Shown here piece after piece: positions 1-10,555 of a DNA stretch of 64,000 nt. Under the pieces are notes generated by a model that worked only from the letters and a program-made list of their open reading frames with translations, ran no database searches and was not told the origin of the DNA. The stretch is from Trema orientale. Lineage: Eukaryota; Streptophyta; Magnoliopsida; Rosales; Cannabaceae. Both the position numbers and the translations under genes were made by a program. Position 1 is the stretch's first letter; each line of letters starts with the position of its first letter. The stretch lies in the NCBI GenBank assembly GCA_002914845.1, contig JXTC01000522.1:119653-183652 (forward strand), written 5' to 3'.

Positions 1-1259
1 TCATTTCTAATTCAACTTTTTGGTTCTAAAAACTATTACATGCAAAGAGATAAATAATGTGCAAGAAACTAATCGCTGGCAACAACCTTTTTAGTTCAAC
101 TGAGAAGGACAACTTAAAAGATTCATAAATTCAATCAGAGTATAATTCATGTATTCACCTTTACACATACACTTCCAGAGATCTAATTCACTAGATTTTA
201 CTTGAGTTCCCCTATCCAGTGCAATTACATCTTCAAGGGTTGACAAAAGTGAAAATAAAACAAATAAAAAACATGAGGCTCCAAAAGTGTTTAGGCTAAC
301 CTTACTAGCAACCAGAAAAGGTAGCCACTGAATTATAGGCTGGGATATGAAGATAGAAGAACCAAAACAAATCTATTCCCCTAGAACAAGGAAACAAAGC
401 TTAGGGTTCAATATAGAACAATGATTGAAAAATAGGGATAAAGAATGAAAAAGTCATTGGTTGAGGGGCTTGCCTTTCCAGGCTACAATCTTCATCTTGG
501 AAGCTACATATCACTTCATTCCACCACTAAACAAATTTAGGCCCTTCACTTTTCCTGCTTGTTGTAATCTGCATGCATAAATGCAAATATTATTACTAAA
601 GCTCTCAAATTACTGTTGTGACTAGACATTACAAATTATAAAACAAGAATTGAACTCTGCAAAACATTTCAAGAAAAAGAGCCCCTTTTTTTGGGACTTA
701 TCAGAAGGAACAAGGTATTTGTTAAATGCACTAAGGAATAGAACCTTGAACCTAGCACCTAGCATCCTCATAGTTCGTATCTAAATAAATAAATAAGTAA
801 AAAAGGAACACACCAATTAATGATACATTTTTTTTTAGGCGAAATCAATTACGCAGTTTACGAAAACAATTAGAAGAAATTTATAGGCCTAAGGACTTGA
901 TGTTATTGAATGCGCGTAAGCTCACTCAACTACTAATTAACTTAACTCCATTTATCATAAAAAGAAGAATCAATCCTAGATTTATGGATGCGAACTGTCC
1001 CAAGGGTGATTCAAGGATTTAGAGAGTAGAAAACAAAGTTCATATATGTAACTTTACAAAATAACAGCTGGTGACGAGAATTCAATGGTTTGGTTGATAT
1101 AAATAAGAAATCCACATAGTTAATACATCATCATCATTTTTGTCATATGAACTATACATTACCCTGTAGAAGCAGTCAGTATATTCAAACAACAAACAAA
1201 ATACTTATTTAGTTTAAAGCAATCCTTACATGGTATTTGTGTGGTCTTGATGAACAACA
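1..1259. other. AT-rich DNA without a visible gene
   Basis: No open frame, splice-bounded exon or repeat structure stands out. It could be the 3' flank of the minus-strand exon-like segments that begin near 1.8 kb. Confidence 0.5.
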
Positions 1260-1535
1260 TCCCTTTGACAAGTGGTTCCCTCTTTCCTTTTCATATTTCT
1301 CTCGTGCTCTTCATTCTCCCTTTAGTTGCTTTGTTTACTTCTTCAGTCTTCTTTTCTTATTTTTTTTCTTTTTTTCCCCCTTTTTTTACTCTCTTATCAT
1401 ATTTCTATTGTAGTCTCATTCTTCACTCTCCCTTGGTTGCTTTGTTTTTTGTTTTTTTGTTTTTTTTCCTTCTCTCTCTTTTCTCCTTATTTTCTCCTTT
1501 CTTTTTCCCATTGTTTTCAATTTTTCACTTGTTTG
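1260..1535 (+). repeat. polypyrimidine tract
   Basis: The plus strand is almost entirely C and T, with repeated ctttttctc-like words. Translations of this tract are only F, L, S and P and are not evidence of a protein. It resembles the longer tract at 2.6-3.6 kb. Confidence 0.7.
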
Positions 1536-1800
1536 ATTAGTACATCTTGCTTTCAGCATAATATCCATCCTTCGGTAGGTTTCCACATGTTCACATGTTT
1601 TTCTTGCCATCTCTATCACATAAAACAAATGTACAAAGATATAAGGGAATAGAAACTAAATATTCACACCAACAAGAAGAGCGTCTTCAAGAAATTAATA
1701 TCAAATAATAGATTTTGTTCTTCATCAAACAATGTCCATCGAACCTTTTGCAATGCTTGGCACGTGGCTTCTCTTTCTAGTTTTCTCCCTCAAGTTCACA

Positions 1801-2038
1801 TTATGTCGCAGCTTCTTGTCTGGTCTTTCTCTTAGCCTCTTTCTTGCCTCTACCCGCAATAAAGTTTTTTCTAACGACAAAAATTGAGTTGTATCAAAAA
1901 AATTTGAAACTAATTGAGGTGTAACAACTAGTAACCATACACATTTGATCTCTGACTATTATATGTCAAGATTAAAGAAAATTTCAAACCTCATTTGTTG
2001 GTTTCCAAGTTCCTTTCTCCATTCTTTTGTGACTACAA
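1801..2038 (-). CDS. candidate last two exons of an unrecognised gene
   Basis: Two short minus-strand segments fit together as exons. The first, 2038 to 1990, follows an AG and ends at AG|GT; it reads VVTKEWRKELGNQQM with two spare bases. The second, 1870 to 1801, follows TTAG; one base completes the split codon, and the frame then reads KNFIAGRGKKEAKRKTRQ and reaches TAA after EAAT. The phases match across the 119-base intron. The tail is lysine/arginine-rich, like a nuclear localisation signal. A second frame, from about 1849 to a TGA at 1725-1727, is also open, so the true end is uncertain. I do not recognise the family. It lies in line with other minus-strand exon-like segments up to the TATA box at 7.93 kb. 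Confidence 0.4.
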
Positions 2039-2102
2039 CTTAGGTGCAATATGTAGTGATTTCATATGTCAATGCAATATGCAAAGACAGAAGAAGATGT
2101 TC

Positions 2103-2400
2103 CAACCAATTCTTTGAAGAGCTTTTTTCTCAAGCTGCGAGCATAATGTCCACAAAATGGCTCCTCAGTAAAGCTGCGTTCTAGTGCTTCTCATAGAAAT
2201 CTTGCCTCTCAAGTGATTTCCTACTTCTAAATCAACAAGATAGTTACTTGCAACCAACTTTTTCAACAGACTTTTTCTTGGGTTGTAAGTACAATGTCCA
2301 CAAAATGGCTCCTCAGTAAAGCTGGGTTGTAGTGATTCTCATAGAAATTTTGCCTCTCGGGTGATTTCTCACTTCTAATCAGAAAGATCGTTACTCATCA
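2103..2400 (-). repeat. 148-bp tandem duplication carrying an exon-like segment
   Basis: Two diverged copies lie head to tail, the first starting near 2103 and the second near 2251. On the minus strand both encode FTEEPFCGH in the same context. The left copy continues YARSLRKKLFKEL up to a possible donor GTTGG at 2106. The right copy continues CTYNPRKSLLKKL. An AG precedes each copy and an in-frame stop lies upstream, so the coding part is at most about 30 codons. This could be a duplicated exon of the candidate gene or a duplicated fragment of a pseudogene. The exit phase does not match the next candidate exon at 2038, so an exon is missing or one boundary is wrong. Confidence 0.45.
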
Positions 2401-2610
2401 AGATTGTTACTTATCCTCTTATCTTAATCTGTTGTAGAAATTAAATTTTCCTGCCATAGAAAGATGACAAAAGAACCGCTTATCCACTTACTTTTCACCC
2501 TTAAGCCAAAACTGAGTGAGAGAAAAAATAAACTGGGAACAAAAATATATAACAAATACCTTTATAAATTCATATTTTCCCTATGAACTCATAATCTAGG
2601 AGAAAAATAG

Positions 2611-3560
2611 ATGACACCCTTTAGAGTGGTTCTCTTCTTACTCTTTTTGTCCCCCCTCCTCTCAAGTTTTGCCATTCTCCCTTTATTTATTTTCTTTTTC
2701 TTTCCTCACTCCTTTTTCTTCATATTCTCCTTTCTTTTTTCTTTTTCCCACTTCCACATTTATTTCTTCTTCTTTTTTTTATCGTCCTCTTACTTCTCTT
2801 CATTTTCCCTTCTTTTTTACTTGTTTTATCCTCTTACTCCTTTATCTATTTTCTTTTTTTTTCTTCACTCATTTTACTTCATATTTTCCTTCTTCCTACT
2901 TTTTTCATTTCTTTTTCCCCTTTCTTACTCCTTCTCTTCATGGTCTCCTTTCATTTTTCCCTCACTCCTTTTTCTTCATATTCTCCTTTCTTTTTTTCTT
3001 TCATAACTTTTTTTTCTTTTTCCTACTTCTTCATTTTTTTGTTCCTTTTTTTTTTTTATCTCCTCTTCATTTCTCCTTTCTTTTTTACTTTTTTTTATCC
3101 TCTTACTCCTTGTCTATTTTCCTTTTTTCTTCACTCATTTTTCTTTATATTTTTCTTGTCCCGCTTCTCTCAAATTTTTTTATTTTTCATCTTCTTACTC
3201 CTATTCATTTTCTCCTTTCTTTTTTCCATCACTCTTTTTTCTTCATATTCTCCTTTTATTTTTTTCTTTGGTAACTCTTCTCCGTTTTTCCCACTTTTCT
3301 GTTTATTTCTTCTTTTTTTATCTTCTTTACTCCTCTTCATTTTCTCCTTTCAATTTTACTTTCTCTCCTCTTACCCCTTATCTATTTTCTTTATTTTTTT
3401 TTTCTCACTCTTTTTTCATCTCACTCTTTTTTCTTCATAATTTCATTTTTTCCACTTCTCCCTTTTTTTTTCTCTTCTTATTCCTTCTCTTCGTTTTCTC
3501 CTTCCTTTTTTCCTTTTGGTTATTTTTTCCCTTCTTACCACTTGTCATGATTAATACTTT
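2611..3560 (+). repeat. 950-bp polypyrimidine tract
   Basis: The plus strand is nearly pure C/T over about 950 bases, with a recurring cttcatattctcctttc word every 25-60 bases on average. This is a degenerate minisatellite. The long phenylalanine/serine-rich open frames here come from the composition. On the minus strand it is a polypurine tract inside the candidate gene region, where it would be intronic. Confidence 0.8.
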
Positions 3561-3974
3561 TGGCACATTTCCCATCCTGACAATCCCCCCATGTTTTTCT
3601 TCTCATCTCTACCTGAAGAAAAAAGAAAAATTAAATAATTAGAAAAGTTGTTTTTATAAAATTTATACATAATAATAAAGTTTCTTTTTCAATGTATGCA
3701 TTCATTAACGACAATCCACTCAAAAAGTCCTAAACAAGATCTTTCATTTTGTTCTCTTCCAACAAGTGAAGGAAACAACAATAAACTTGAACTCATACAA
3801 GATACAAGAAGAGAATCATAGATAAAATTCTGATATAGTGAATCTAAATGTGAGTTGGGCAAAGAATGCAGTATGAAACAAACTAGAGAAACAAGTTTAC
3901 CACGTGCCGAGAAAGGGATTTACAATAACCATCTTTCCAAGAGTGCTAAGAGTCAGTGATAAATTTTTTTAAAT

Positions 3975-4095
3975 CAGAAAAACTTGGTCAGTTGCAAACT
4001 GGACATGCCTTCTAAGTATTCTTCTTTGACACCATTTTCCTCAAAGACCTAATGGTATCTACCTAGATGGATCTCTTCCCACCACAGATGAACAT
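3975..4095 (-). pseudogene. exon-like segment with one internal stop
   Basis: On the minus strand an AG at 4097-4096 is followed by an open frame, DVHLWWEEIHLGRYH, then TAG, then in the same frame VFEENGVKEEYLEGMSSL and QLTKFF to a TGA at 3977-3975. The composition is protein-like (acidic and aromatic residues) and unlike the AT-rich surroundings. The stop sits where TGG for tryptophan would need one base change. I do not recognise the family. It lies in order between the candidate exons at 2.1 and 5.1 kb on the same strand. Confidence 0.4.
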
Positions 4096-4801
4096 CTTGT
4101 CAAGGGAAAAGAACCATAAAGCATATCCTTTGTTTTTGATGAAGAGAGAATAAATTCAATTGGTGCTTTTTATTCTCATTCAATGACTTGTGAAAAAAAT
4201 CCAAATTCATTTGCAGGCATAAAGCAAAGAGAAAATTCATAAATAAAAATGTCGATTGAATTTTTTCATATTTATGAGTGAGGGACAGTAATATCAATAA
4301 AAATGAAAATAACAAAATAAGCAATATCAATAAATAATAGTGCGAACAATAGAATAAAATAAAATTAAAAAATATTTTAAATATGAAATTGGCTAGGAAA
4401 AAAGTGTAAATCAATGACACGAAATTTTTCTTTTTGTATATAATAATTTTGACAAAGAATTTTCGTCAAGCAAACCTGGGCACAACCCTGCATAATGATG
4501 GATTCTTGATCTCCAAAATTTAAGGGTAGCCATTATCTAATAGTCACCAAAATTCCCCCACCCCCCCCCAGCCTCCAACCAAAAAAAAGGGATTCAAACC
4601 ACGAACTCATCAGGAAACACAAGAAAGAAAAAAATCGAAAAACAAAAATAAAATCAAATAAAATTTGGAATGGCAGGCCCTGTGCGTATATAACAACTTA
4701 TAATCAAGCTGCTCAACAACTGCTCAATCAATGCCTCCAAATTTCTCCTCCTTCCTAAAAGTTCGACAAATTCACATAAATAAAGCCCTTTAAACTTCTA
4801 C

Positions 4802-4990
4802 AGTAATTGTATAGCAACAATTCCGAAGGGTAGACGGCCTTACTATACTTAATTCAGTTTGAAACTTGATAGAATAATAACTGAATGGAAATCCCAGAGA
4901 ATTGTCTTATGCTGCGAAAATAATTAGAGGAAAACCAACGACCAAGTCTGAGAGCAACTCAAAAACCCTAGACAATAGGGGAAAAATTTT
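4802..4990 (-). repeat. leader-like repeat, copy 1 of 3
   Basis: This segment is a diverged copy of those at about 7190-7345 and 7415-7500. Shared blocks on the plus strand include the aattcagtttgaaacttgat and gaatggaaatc words, agagaattgtctt, and gagagcaactc followed by aaccct. On the minus strand all copies run into a GTAAGG or GTAAAG donor-like site. The arrangement resembles repeated 5' leader exons, but a non-coding repeat family is possible. Confidence 0.5.
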
Positions 4991-5119
4991 CTTCCTTCAC
5001 TATTTTACAATAACTTCACATTAATTGAAAATATCAAAAATAAAAAGAAAGAGACACACGCACAAACAAACAAGTTCAAAAATGAAACTGGCTGAAAAAA
5101 CAACAGAAGAGTATCTTAC

Positions 5120-5150
5120 CTCTTCCTTTTCTTATTTCCAGATCCATTGC
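5120..5150 (-). CDS. candidate 31-bp micro-exon
   Basis: On the minus strand TTTTCACTTAAG is followed by 31 bases and then AG|GTAAGA, a strong donor. The matching frame reads NGSGNKKRKR between split codons. The segment is too short to name, and the call rests on the two good splice signals, the basic composition and its position among other minus-strand exon-like segments. The upstream bases also contain an open frame ending in TAA just before the acceptor. Confidence 0.3.
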
Positions 5151-5466
5151 CTTAAGTGAAAACCCAAAAATCATTGGTTGTTGTGTTTTGCTTCTTCAAA
5201 GCTTTACTGCCTCCAAAATACAAACTTGGAATCCCTGAAATCCTGTTTCTTCTTCAAAGCAAGTCCCTAGCTAGGTCATGATTAAATTTCTGCTATCTAA
5301 ATAATATGAAGCACATCATCATGAAGGCCTGTCTTCTTAGAGCATAGAGGCTAACAGAATTCTATCTATTATCTAATGTCAAAGTATAACAGAAATATTA
5401 GGGGAAAAAAATTGATATATGACCGCTTCACAGATTGAAGTAAAAAAGGGCAAAGAGGAAGGGGGA

Positions 5467-5467
5467 A

Positions 5468-5512
<45 letters not shown>

Positions 5513-5523
5513 TATAATAATAA
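5467..5523. repeat. (AAT)n microsatellite
   Basis: About 19 units of AAT with one interruption near 5512. A polyisoleucine open frame on the minus strand is the direct product of this repeat and is not a gene. Confidence 0.95.
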
Positions 5524-5649
5524 GCATGTGAGATTGAAGGGAAAAAGCACATAAAGTTGACAATCTCCCAAAAATTACATCCAAAAGAAGAAATGTATGT
5601 GCTTTTAAAAAGTATTTGGTGATGCCCCTATGATTTTGTGATGGCTTCA

Positions 5650-6648
5650 TTGAAGAAGTAAAACTTATAAAAGGAAAGCATCAAAAGAACCAAATCCATG
5701 TGTATAGATTTATGTGTGAAATCCCAAAAAAATTTACTCTACAACAAATGGATTAGCTCGTGACCTAAAGGTGAATTAACAAGAAAGATCTCAAATGATC
5801 ATTACAATACATAAGCTTTATCCCAAATTGAAAAAAGCAATAAAATTTGAGGTCATAGAAAGATATTACATTCAAGGAAATGATTACACAAGGTCTCCAA
5901 TGGAGATACAAACATAAGTTGAGATTAGTTTAGATGTACCAAACTTAAAAACCATAAGGATAATAAGTTATATATCTAGGAATAGAGTGGCTACAATGCT
6001 GGCAACTCTCTATAACCTAGAAAGGGACACAATCATCATTGTACAAGTATGAACCATTCGTACCAAGATTCCATAACATAAAACGATATTTTTGAGTACA
6101 CACAGGGCAAGACCAGTAGCAAATCAATGCAGTAAATGAGGAACTTCCTCTAGCAACAAGCTGCAAAAGTTTTTTTTTTCGAAAAAAAAAGCACTCTGTT
6201 TATTGTACTGTAGCAAATTGTCAAAGAAATGCAAGTCTCCCTATATACGAATTATCAAAAGCTTTTTAGTCCATTCTACGTTTCACTCCAAACTTTATTA
6301 AGAAACCCATAATCCACAATAATGAAATAGTACCACTACAGAGCACTTTAACCTAATAAAGATAAACTAATACCAGCACACACATGGAGGAAGTTTTCAT
6401 ACAAAACTGAATGCTAAGAAACTCATCTTCATAAAGGTATTTAAACAAACCTAACTAAAACCCACACCACAATTACACTCAAATTGACCATCTGATGGAA
6501 CCTAAAAACCTCCATAACACAATCAGGTTTTGACAAAATATCACCCCAAAAGAACAAGCAAAATTTTTTTATGCAGGACTTTAGGAAAAGGAATAATATA
6601 TGAGAAAACACATCCATGTGCCTGATCATTAATTCATAATAAACTCAT
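5650..6648. other. AT-rich DNA, no feature seen
   Basis: There is no supported coding segment on either strand. If the minus-strand gene is real, this is an intron between the candidate exons at 6.65 and 5.15 kb. Confidence 0.4.
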
Positions 6649-6840
6649 TTAAACTCCAAAGAGATGGAATTTCAGCAGAGCCTCCTCCACCACATTATCA
6701 CCTTCTTTAGGCTTCTTTCTTTTCTCTTGAGGTATCAGCATCAGAAACCCATGGGCTAATCTTTCTAGAGAGGATTAGTGATAATAAGGGTTATAAAACT
6801 TAGCCATGAATTTCCGAATGAATTCGTCGTCAACATCTAA
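6649..6840 (-). pseudogene. 64-codon exon-like segment with one internal stop
   Basis: On the minus strand, TTTTAG at the acceptor is followed by exactly 64 codons ending in TAA at 6651-6649. The frame reads LDVDDEFIRKFMAKFYNPYY and H, then one in-frame TAA, then SSLERLAHGFLMLIPQEKRK and further residues to VVEEALLKFHLFGV. Both halves keep one frame and protein-like composition, so this was probably a single coding exon disabled by one nonsense change. An alternative acceptor at 6766-6765 would skip the stop. I do not recognise the family. Confidence 0.45.
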
Positions 6841-6965
6841 CTAAAATTGAAGAACTGAACGGAAATAATTCCCAATTCAAATCATTTAAGCATTACTGTG
6901 TAGAATATAATATCTCCTATCGACCGTGCAAAAACATGTTCCTTTTCAATCAATGTCGAACCTGC

Positions 6966-7169
6966 TTAAGTTGACTGTGGCATTTCGCTAAGAGAAGGAT
7001 CCGCTGAATGAGAGTAGTCTAAGCTTTTTCGCTTCTTCAAAGTAGAGTTAACGAATGTCAATGACGGCCTTCTTTGGTGCCCGCCACATCTCTGGCAGGC
7101 CTCATCTGCTTTCTCCACATTCAGCAAATGCTCAATAGATGCATCATGCATCCAAATGACCTCCTCCTT
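6966..7169 (-). CDS. candidate coding segment of an unrecognised gene
   Basis: After TTTCAG on the minus strand the frame is open through KEEVIWMHDASIEHLLNVEK to a TAA at about 6966. Within it are a Cys-x2-Cys pair (ACQRCGGHQRR) and a basic stretch (LKKRKS). The first ATG in the frame starts at 7151 and gives 61 codons. A related but non-coding copy of the start of this segment lies near 4.73 kb (GGAAGGAGGAG followed by TTTGGA). The family and exact exon ends are unknown, and the frame may be shifted relative to the downstream exon. Confidence 0.35.
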   Translation of the reverse strand, partial: KEEVIWMHDASIEHLLNVEKADEACQRCGGHQRRPSLTFVNSTLKKRKSLDYSHSADPSLSEMPQST

Positions 7170-7189
7170 CCTGAAAGTTCCAACAATCC

Positions 7190-7500
7190 GGAAGGAAAGA
7201 GGGCCTTACCAGATTCAATTCAAGTCAAAACTTGACAGAACGACAATTGAATGGAAATCATAGCAGAGAATTGTCTTCCCCGTCGAACGAATTGCAGACA
7301 ACAAACAAGCAAGTCAGAGAGCAACTCCAAACCCTAATACATATCCGACCCAAAGCTTAAGGTCAAATAACTAAATTTCCTGAAAATTCCACAAATTCAA
7401 ATAACTAAAGTTCTTTACCAGATATAATTCAAGTCAAAACTTGACAGAATGACAATTGAATGGAAATCATAGCAGAGAATTGACCCAACCCCAATTTCCA
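7190..7500 (-). repeat. leader-like repeat, copies 2 and 3
   Basis: Copy 2 (about 7190-7345) and copy 3 (about 7415-7500) share a nearly identical 65-base core (caagtcaaaacttgacagaa on the plus strand, then gaatggaaatcatagcagag). Both also carry gacccaaagcttaaggtc nearby. Each ends on the minus strand in a donor-like site (GTAAGG, GTAAAG). Copy 1 is at 4.8-5.0 kb. Local duplication of a first exon would explain this pattern. Confidence 0.55.
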
Positions 7501-7510
7501 GACCCAAAGC

Positions 7511-7609
7511 TTAAGGTCTAGTGGGAAACTGCGTCTCGTCATCATCGATTTGAAGGAGATCAAGGACTGAGCGTCTCCTCGGGCGGTGACAATCCAAAGC
7601 CATTGCCAT
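7511..7609 (-). CDS. candidate first coding exon, 32 codons
   Basis: Starting at ATG 7609-7607 on the minus strand, the frame reads MAMALDCHRPRRRSVLDLLQ and IDDDETQFPTRP before TAA at 7513-7511. It lies about 320 bases downstream of the TATA box at 7.93 kb, as a first coding exon would. The frame has no donor before its stop, so either the exon leaves this frame or the copy is broken. Overlapping minus-strand frames of 70 and 81 codons also exist; I prefer this one for its arginine-rich start and acidic run, but the choice is weak. Confidence 0.3.
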   Translation of the reverse strand: MAMALDCHRPRRRSVLDLLQIDDDETQFPTRP

Positions 7610-7930
7610 TTATTCAAGTCTCCGTCTGGGAAATTGTTTGTGGGTTTCCGATTACGATTCGAGACGAAGTACATAGAATCGAGAATATAGAAACCAAAGC
7701 TTAAGATTCTGAGGAGTAGCAGAGACCAATGGCGAACGAAAACTACTCCTTAACCGCGCTGTTCGGCTCGTTTGGGGGCGAAAATTGTCGAAAGACCACC
7801 ATGTTTGGAGAGATTTGAGTTTCTGAATCAGAAACGCTAAGAGGGAGGAATAGGAGAGAATCAAATCCGAAGATGATGTCTAAAGTAAAATTTTTGAATT
7901 TATGCTCTAAAGAAGCACCTTGGCTTCACC

Positions 7931-7937
7931 CTATATA
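7931..7937 (-). promoter_or_regulatory. TATA box of a minus-strand promoter
   Basis: TATATAG on the minus strand sits in GC-richer flanks, followed about 60-110 bases downstream by C/T-rich leader-like sequence (gattctctcctattcctccc). The region 7.3-7.9 kb is the least AT-rich part of the first 10 kb, as expected for a plant core promoter and leader. No transcript is known from the sequence. Confidence 0.45.
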
Positions 7938-7959
7938 GCCGTTTGAGGAGACTTGACCA

Positions 7960-8748
7960 GTCTTCGTTTTTGTTTCCATTACTGCTCCTCTCTCCGTTAC
8001 AATGGCAAAATTTGTTTTATATCTCATCTTGCCCCCAAAAAAAACACGTGTCATATTCAACTCAAAGCCCAAGATTTTTTTTTTCTTTTCTTTGTTTCAA
8101 TACTATTGATGCATGTTTATTTTCAAGTAATTATGAAGTTGTTAACCGTTAGGTAATAAAAAGAAATTATTGGTAAATTTGAGATAAACTTTTATGTATA
8201 AAATAAGTCTAATTGAAATATTACAAGTGTATGTGATGAAGTAAGAATTAATTTAAGCTTTCGTAATTTTAGTACATCCCTAATAAGGTTAGCTCTTACT
8301 TAAATTATATCAAAGCACATATCTCAAAATTTAAAACTAGTTTACGTCAAATATTATAAATACTTACATACCAACTGTGTTGGCACCTACTCAAACTATA
8401 TTTTCTTTCCGTAATTTTTTTAAGGTCTTTCTATGATAGGTGGTTTTTTATGTGTAATTTTACAAGTGCATAAAATCGTAGCAAGTAATAAAGTAAAAAG
8501 TAGAGTACCGCCCCCACGAAGGTTGTGAAATTACTAAGTATTTAAATTAATTAATTCTAATTTTTTTCAATAATTCAAAGTAAGAAATTAAATATGAAAA
8601 AATAAAAGAAATAAATAATAAGACAAAGAGACAAATCTAATTGATAAAATATTAGGATTTTTTATTTCTCCATAAATAATCCATATTAATTTTCATATTC
8701 TCATTATTTAGGTTTATTATCCAAGTCGACAGTCGATAATCCATAATA
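7960..8748. other. AT-rich flank, no gene seen
   Basis: This is upstream of the candidate promoter. The two overlapping plus-strand frames at 7943-8156 have no protein-like composition. Confidence 0.5.
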
Positions 8749-8756
8749 ACTCATGA

Positions 8757-9776
8757 CATGGACGAATCCAGGATTGAAAGCTAGTGGGGGCATGACTTAA
8801 TTAAGAACAAAAATTAAATACAAGATAATAATATTGAAGTATGTAAAATATTATAATTATACTAATACATTATATTTTTTCCTTGTGAGTTTTCATATTT
8901 TGAAATAATGACCTAAGTATCAATACTCAAATATATCTTTTTCAATACATGTGGTCAAACTATCATTCTTCTATTGATCTCCAATTTGATTACGCAATCA
9001 ACTCTTGACAATATTCAGAGCAAAAAATACTTTTTCAACAGTAGTAGTAGCAACTGGAAGAAATTATGTCAAAGTCATTATATAATTAGCTATCATTTAC
9101 AAATAATATAAAGTTAAAAAATAAAACTAATAAATATATAAATGATATAATCTATCTACTAACAACAACAAAAATTAATTTTTGAAACTTTACGTACCTA
9201 ACAAGTAATAAAAAACAAGTTACAAATAGGGTAATTTTATTGTTCAATTTTCAAATTGGGTAATTTTAAAAATCCTAATTTTTCATAATCATATTTTTAA
9301 ATTCAACCTAATAAAATAAATTATAATTCTATTTAATAAGGAAAAAATGTAGAAATAATTGTATTACACAAATGCAATGGTTTATGGTCCCTTCCTCTTT
9401 CATGTGTTTCTCTCTTTTCCCCTTTGGCCCTTCCTCGCTCACTCTCTGCAACTTTCCCTTTTGGTTTTTGCCTTTATTCTTTGTTTTGATTGTTTTGTTT
9501 TTTTTCTTCTTTATTAGCTATATTGTCTTGAAAATTGAGAAGAAAGTTTGAAAGGAAATGGGCTAATTTGGACTAAAAGAAATGAGTTTAAACAATGAGC
9601 TTTGGAGAGTTCAGAGTTAGAATTAATTTAAGCCTAATATGGTTTCTATTACATAACAAGTTTTATCTAGATAATATTGACTTATATAATATAATTAATA
9701 TATATAATTTATTTTTTTTTGCAAAATTTGAGTTGGGGCAATTGCCCCCACTCGCCCCCTAAGGGCTCCGTCCCTG
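8757..9776 (-). mobile_element. non-autonomous hAT DNA transposon, 1,020 bp
   Basis: The ends are imperfect terminal inverted repeats. The left end starts catggacgaatccaggatt; the right end, read inward, starts cagggacggagccc; both then reach agtgggggca. They are flanked by an 8-bp target duplication, actcatga (8749-8756) and actcatgg (9777-9784), matching at 7 of 8 bases. An 8-bp TSD and CAGGG-type ends are typical of hAT. Only the C-terminal part of the transposase gene remains, near the left end on the minus strand, so most of the gene has been deleted. Confidence 0.85.
8881..9060 (-). pseudogene. hAT transposase C-terminal dimerisation domain, broken
   Basis: The minus strand reads LPVATTTVEKVFFALNIVKS, stop, LRNQIGDQ, stop, KNDSLTTCIEKDIFEY, stop, and ends near FQNMKT after a frame change. 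The LP-VATTTVEK-F-ALNIVK-LRN-GD-DSL-IEKDIF pattern is the hAT C-terminal dimerisation region of the plant TTF/ZMYM-type transposases. Three stops and a shift make it non-functional. The catalytic N-terminal parts are absent from the element. Confidence 0.85.
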
Positions 9777-9784
9777 ACTCATGG

Positions 9785-10547
9785 TATTCATCACAAAAGC
9801 TAGACACATAAATCTCCTCTTGATTTTATTATAATTCTCACATCAATTAAATAATAGCTAATTATTTAGAAGCATTAAAAACAGTTATAAATACTTAATC
9901 ATAGAAAAATAAATCTTAAATAAATTACATAGAAAATTATTTAAACTTCATGATATAGCCCTAGTAAATAAAATTAGTTCATAAGTAAATTAGGAAAACC
10001 TATAGATATAGTAATAATATTCAAACCATAAATTGAAGAGAAAGAGAATAACAATAATTATCTCAAACCCGCCTGTCCAAATAAAAAAAAAACAAAAAAT
10101 AACAATAATAACAACAACTTACGTGTCCTCTAAGTTGTTGCTCTCACTTCTCTTCTCTCTCCCAATTCCTATCCAACATGGTAATCCTATTTCCTCACTC
10201 TCTCTCTGTCTTCTCCATTCCTCCTCCATAAATGGCCAACAAGTCCTGTTTATATAGAGCATTTATAAGCAATGTCCTTTTTTTAAGATCAATTTAAAAA
10301 TAACCTTTTCTACACTTATTTAATTTATGGTAGTTTAATAATTTTTTTTTGAAAAATGACCTTTTTAGTTGATTTATTTTTAAAAAAACAAATCAATTTT
10401 ATATAAAATAAATTAATATATTTTGATCTATTAAATATAAAAATTTGATTTAAAATAAATCAATATGTTTTGATCCATTAAATATCAAAAGCATTCATTT
10501 TTTAAGTAATTTTCAATATTCAGATATTTTGTAACAATGTTTGAAAA
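9785..10547. other. AT-rich DNA with a short direct repeat
   Basis: No gene seen. Two near-identical words of about 30 bases (ataaattaatatattttgat and ataaatcaatatgttttgat) lie at about 10,405 and 10,457, a roughly 52-bp tandem duplication. Confidence 0.5.
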
Positions 10548-10555
10548 ATGTGAAA

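Noticed and set aside
2611-3642. Four overlapping open frames of 120-200 codons
   Set aside because: They consist of F, S, L and P from a polypyrimidine tract. Three frames are open at once, as expected from composition.
5369-5650. 93-codon frame with a run of isoleucines
   Set aside because: It is a translation of the AAT microsatellite.
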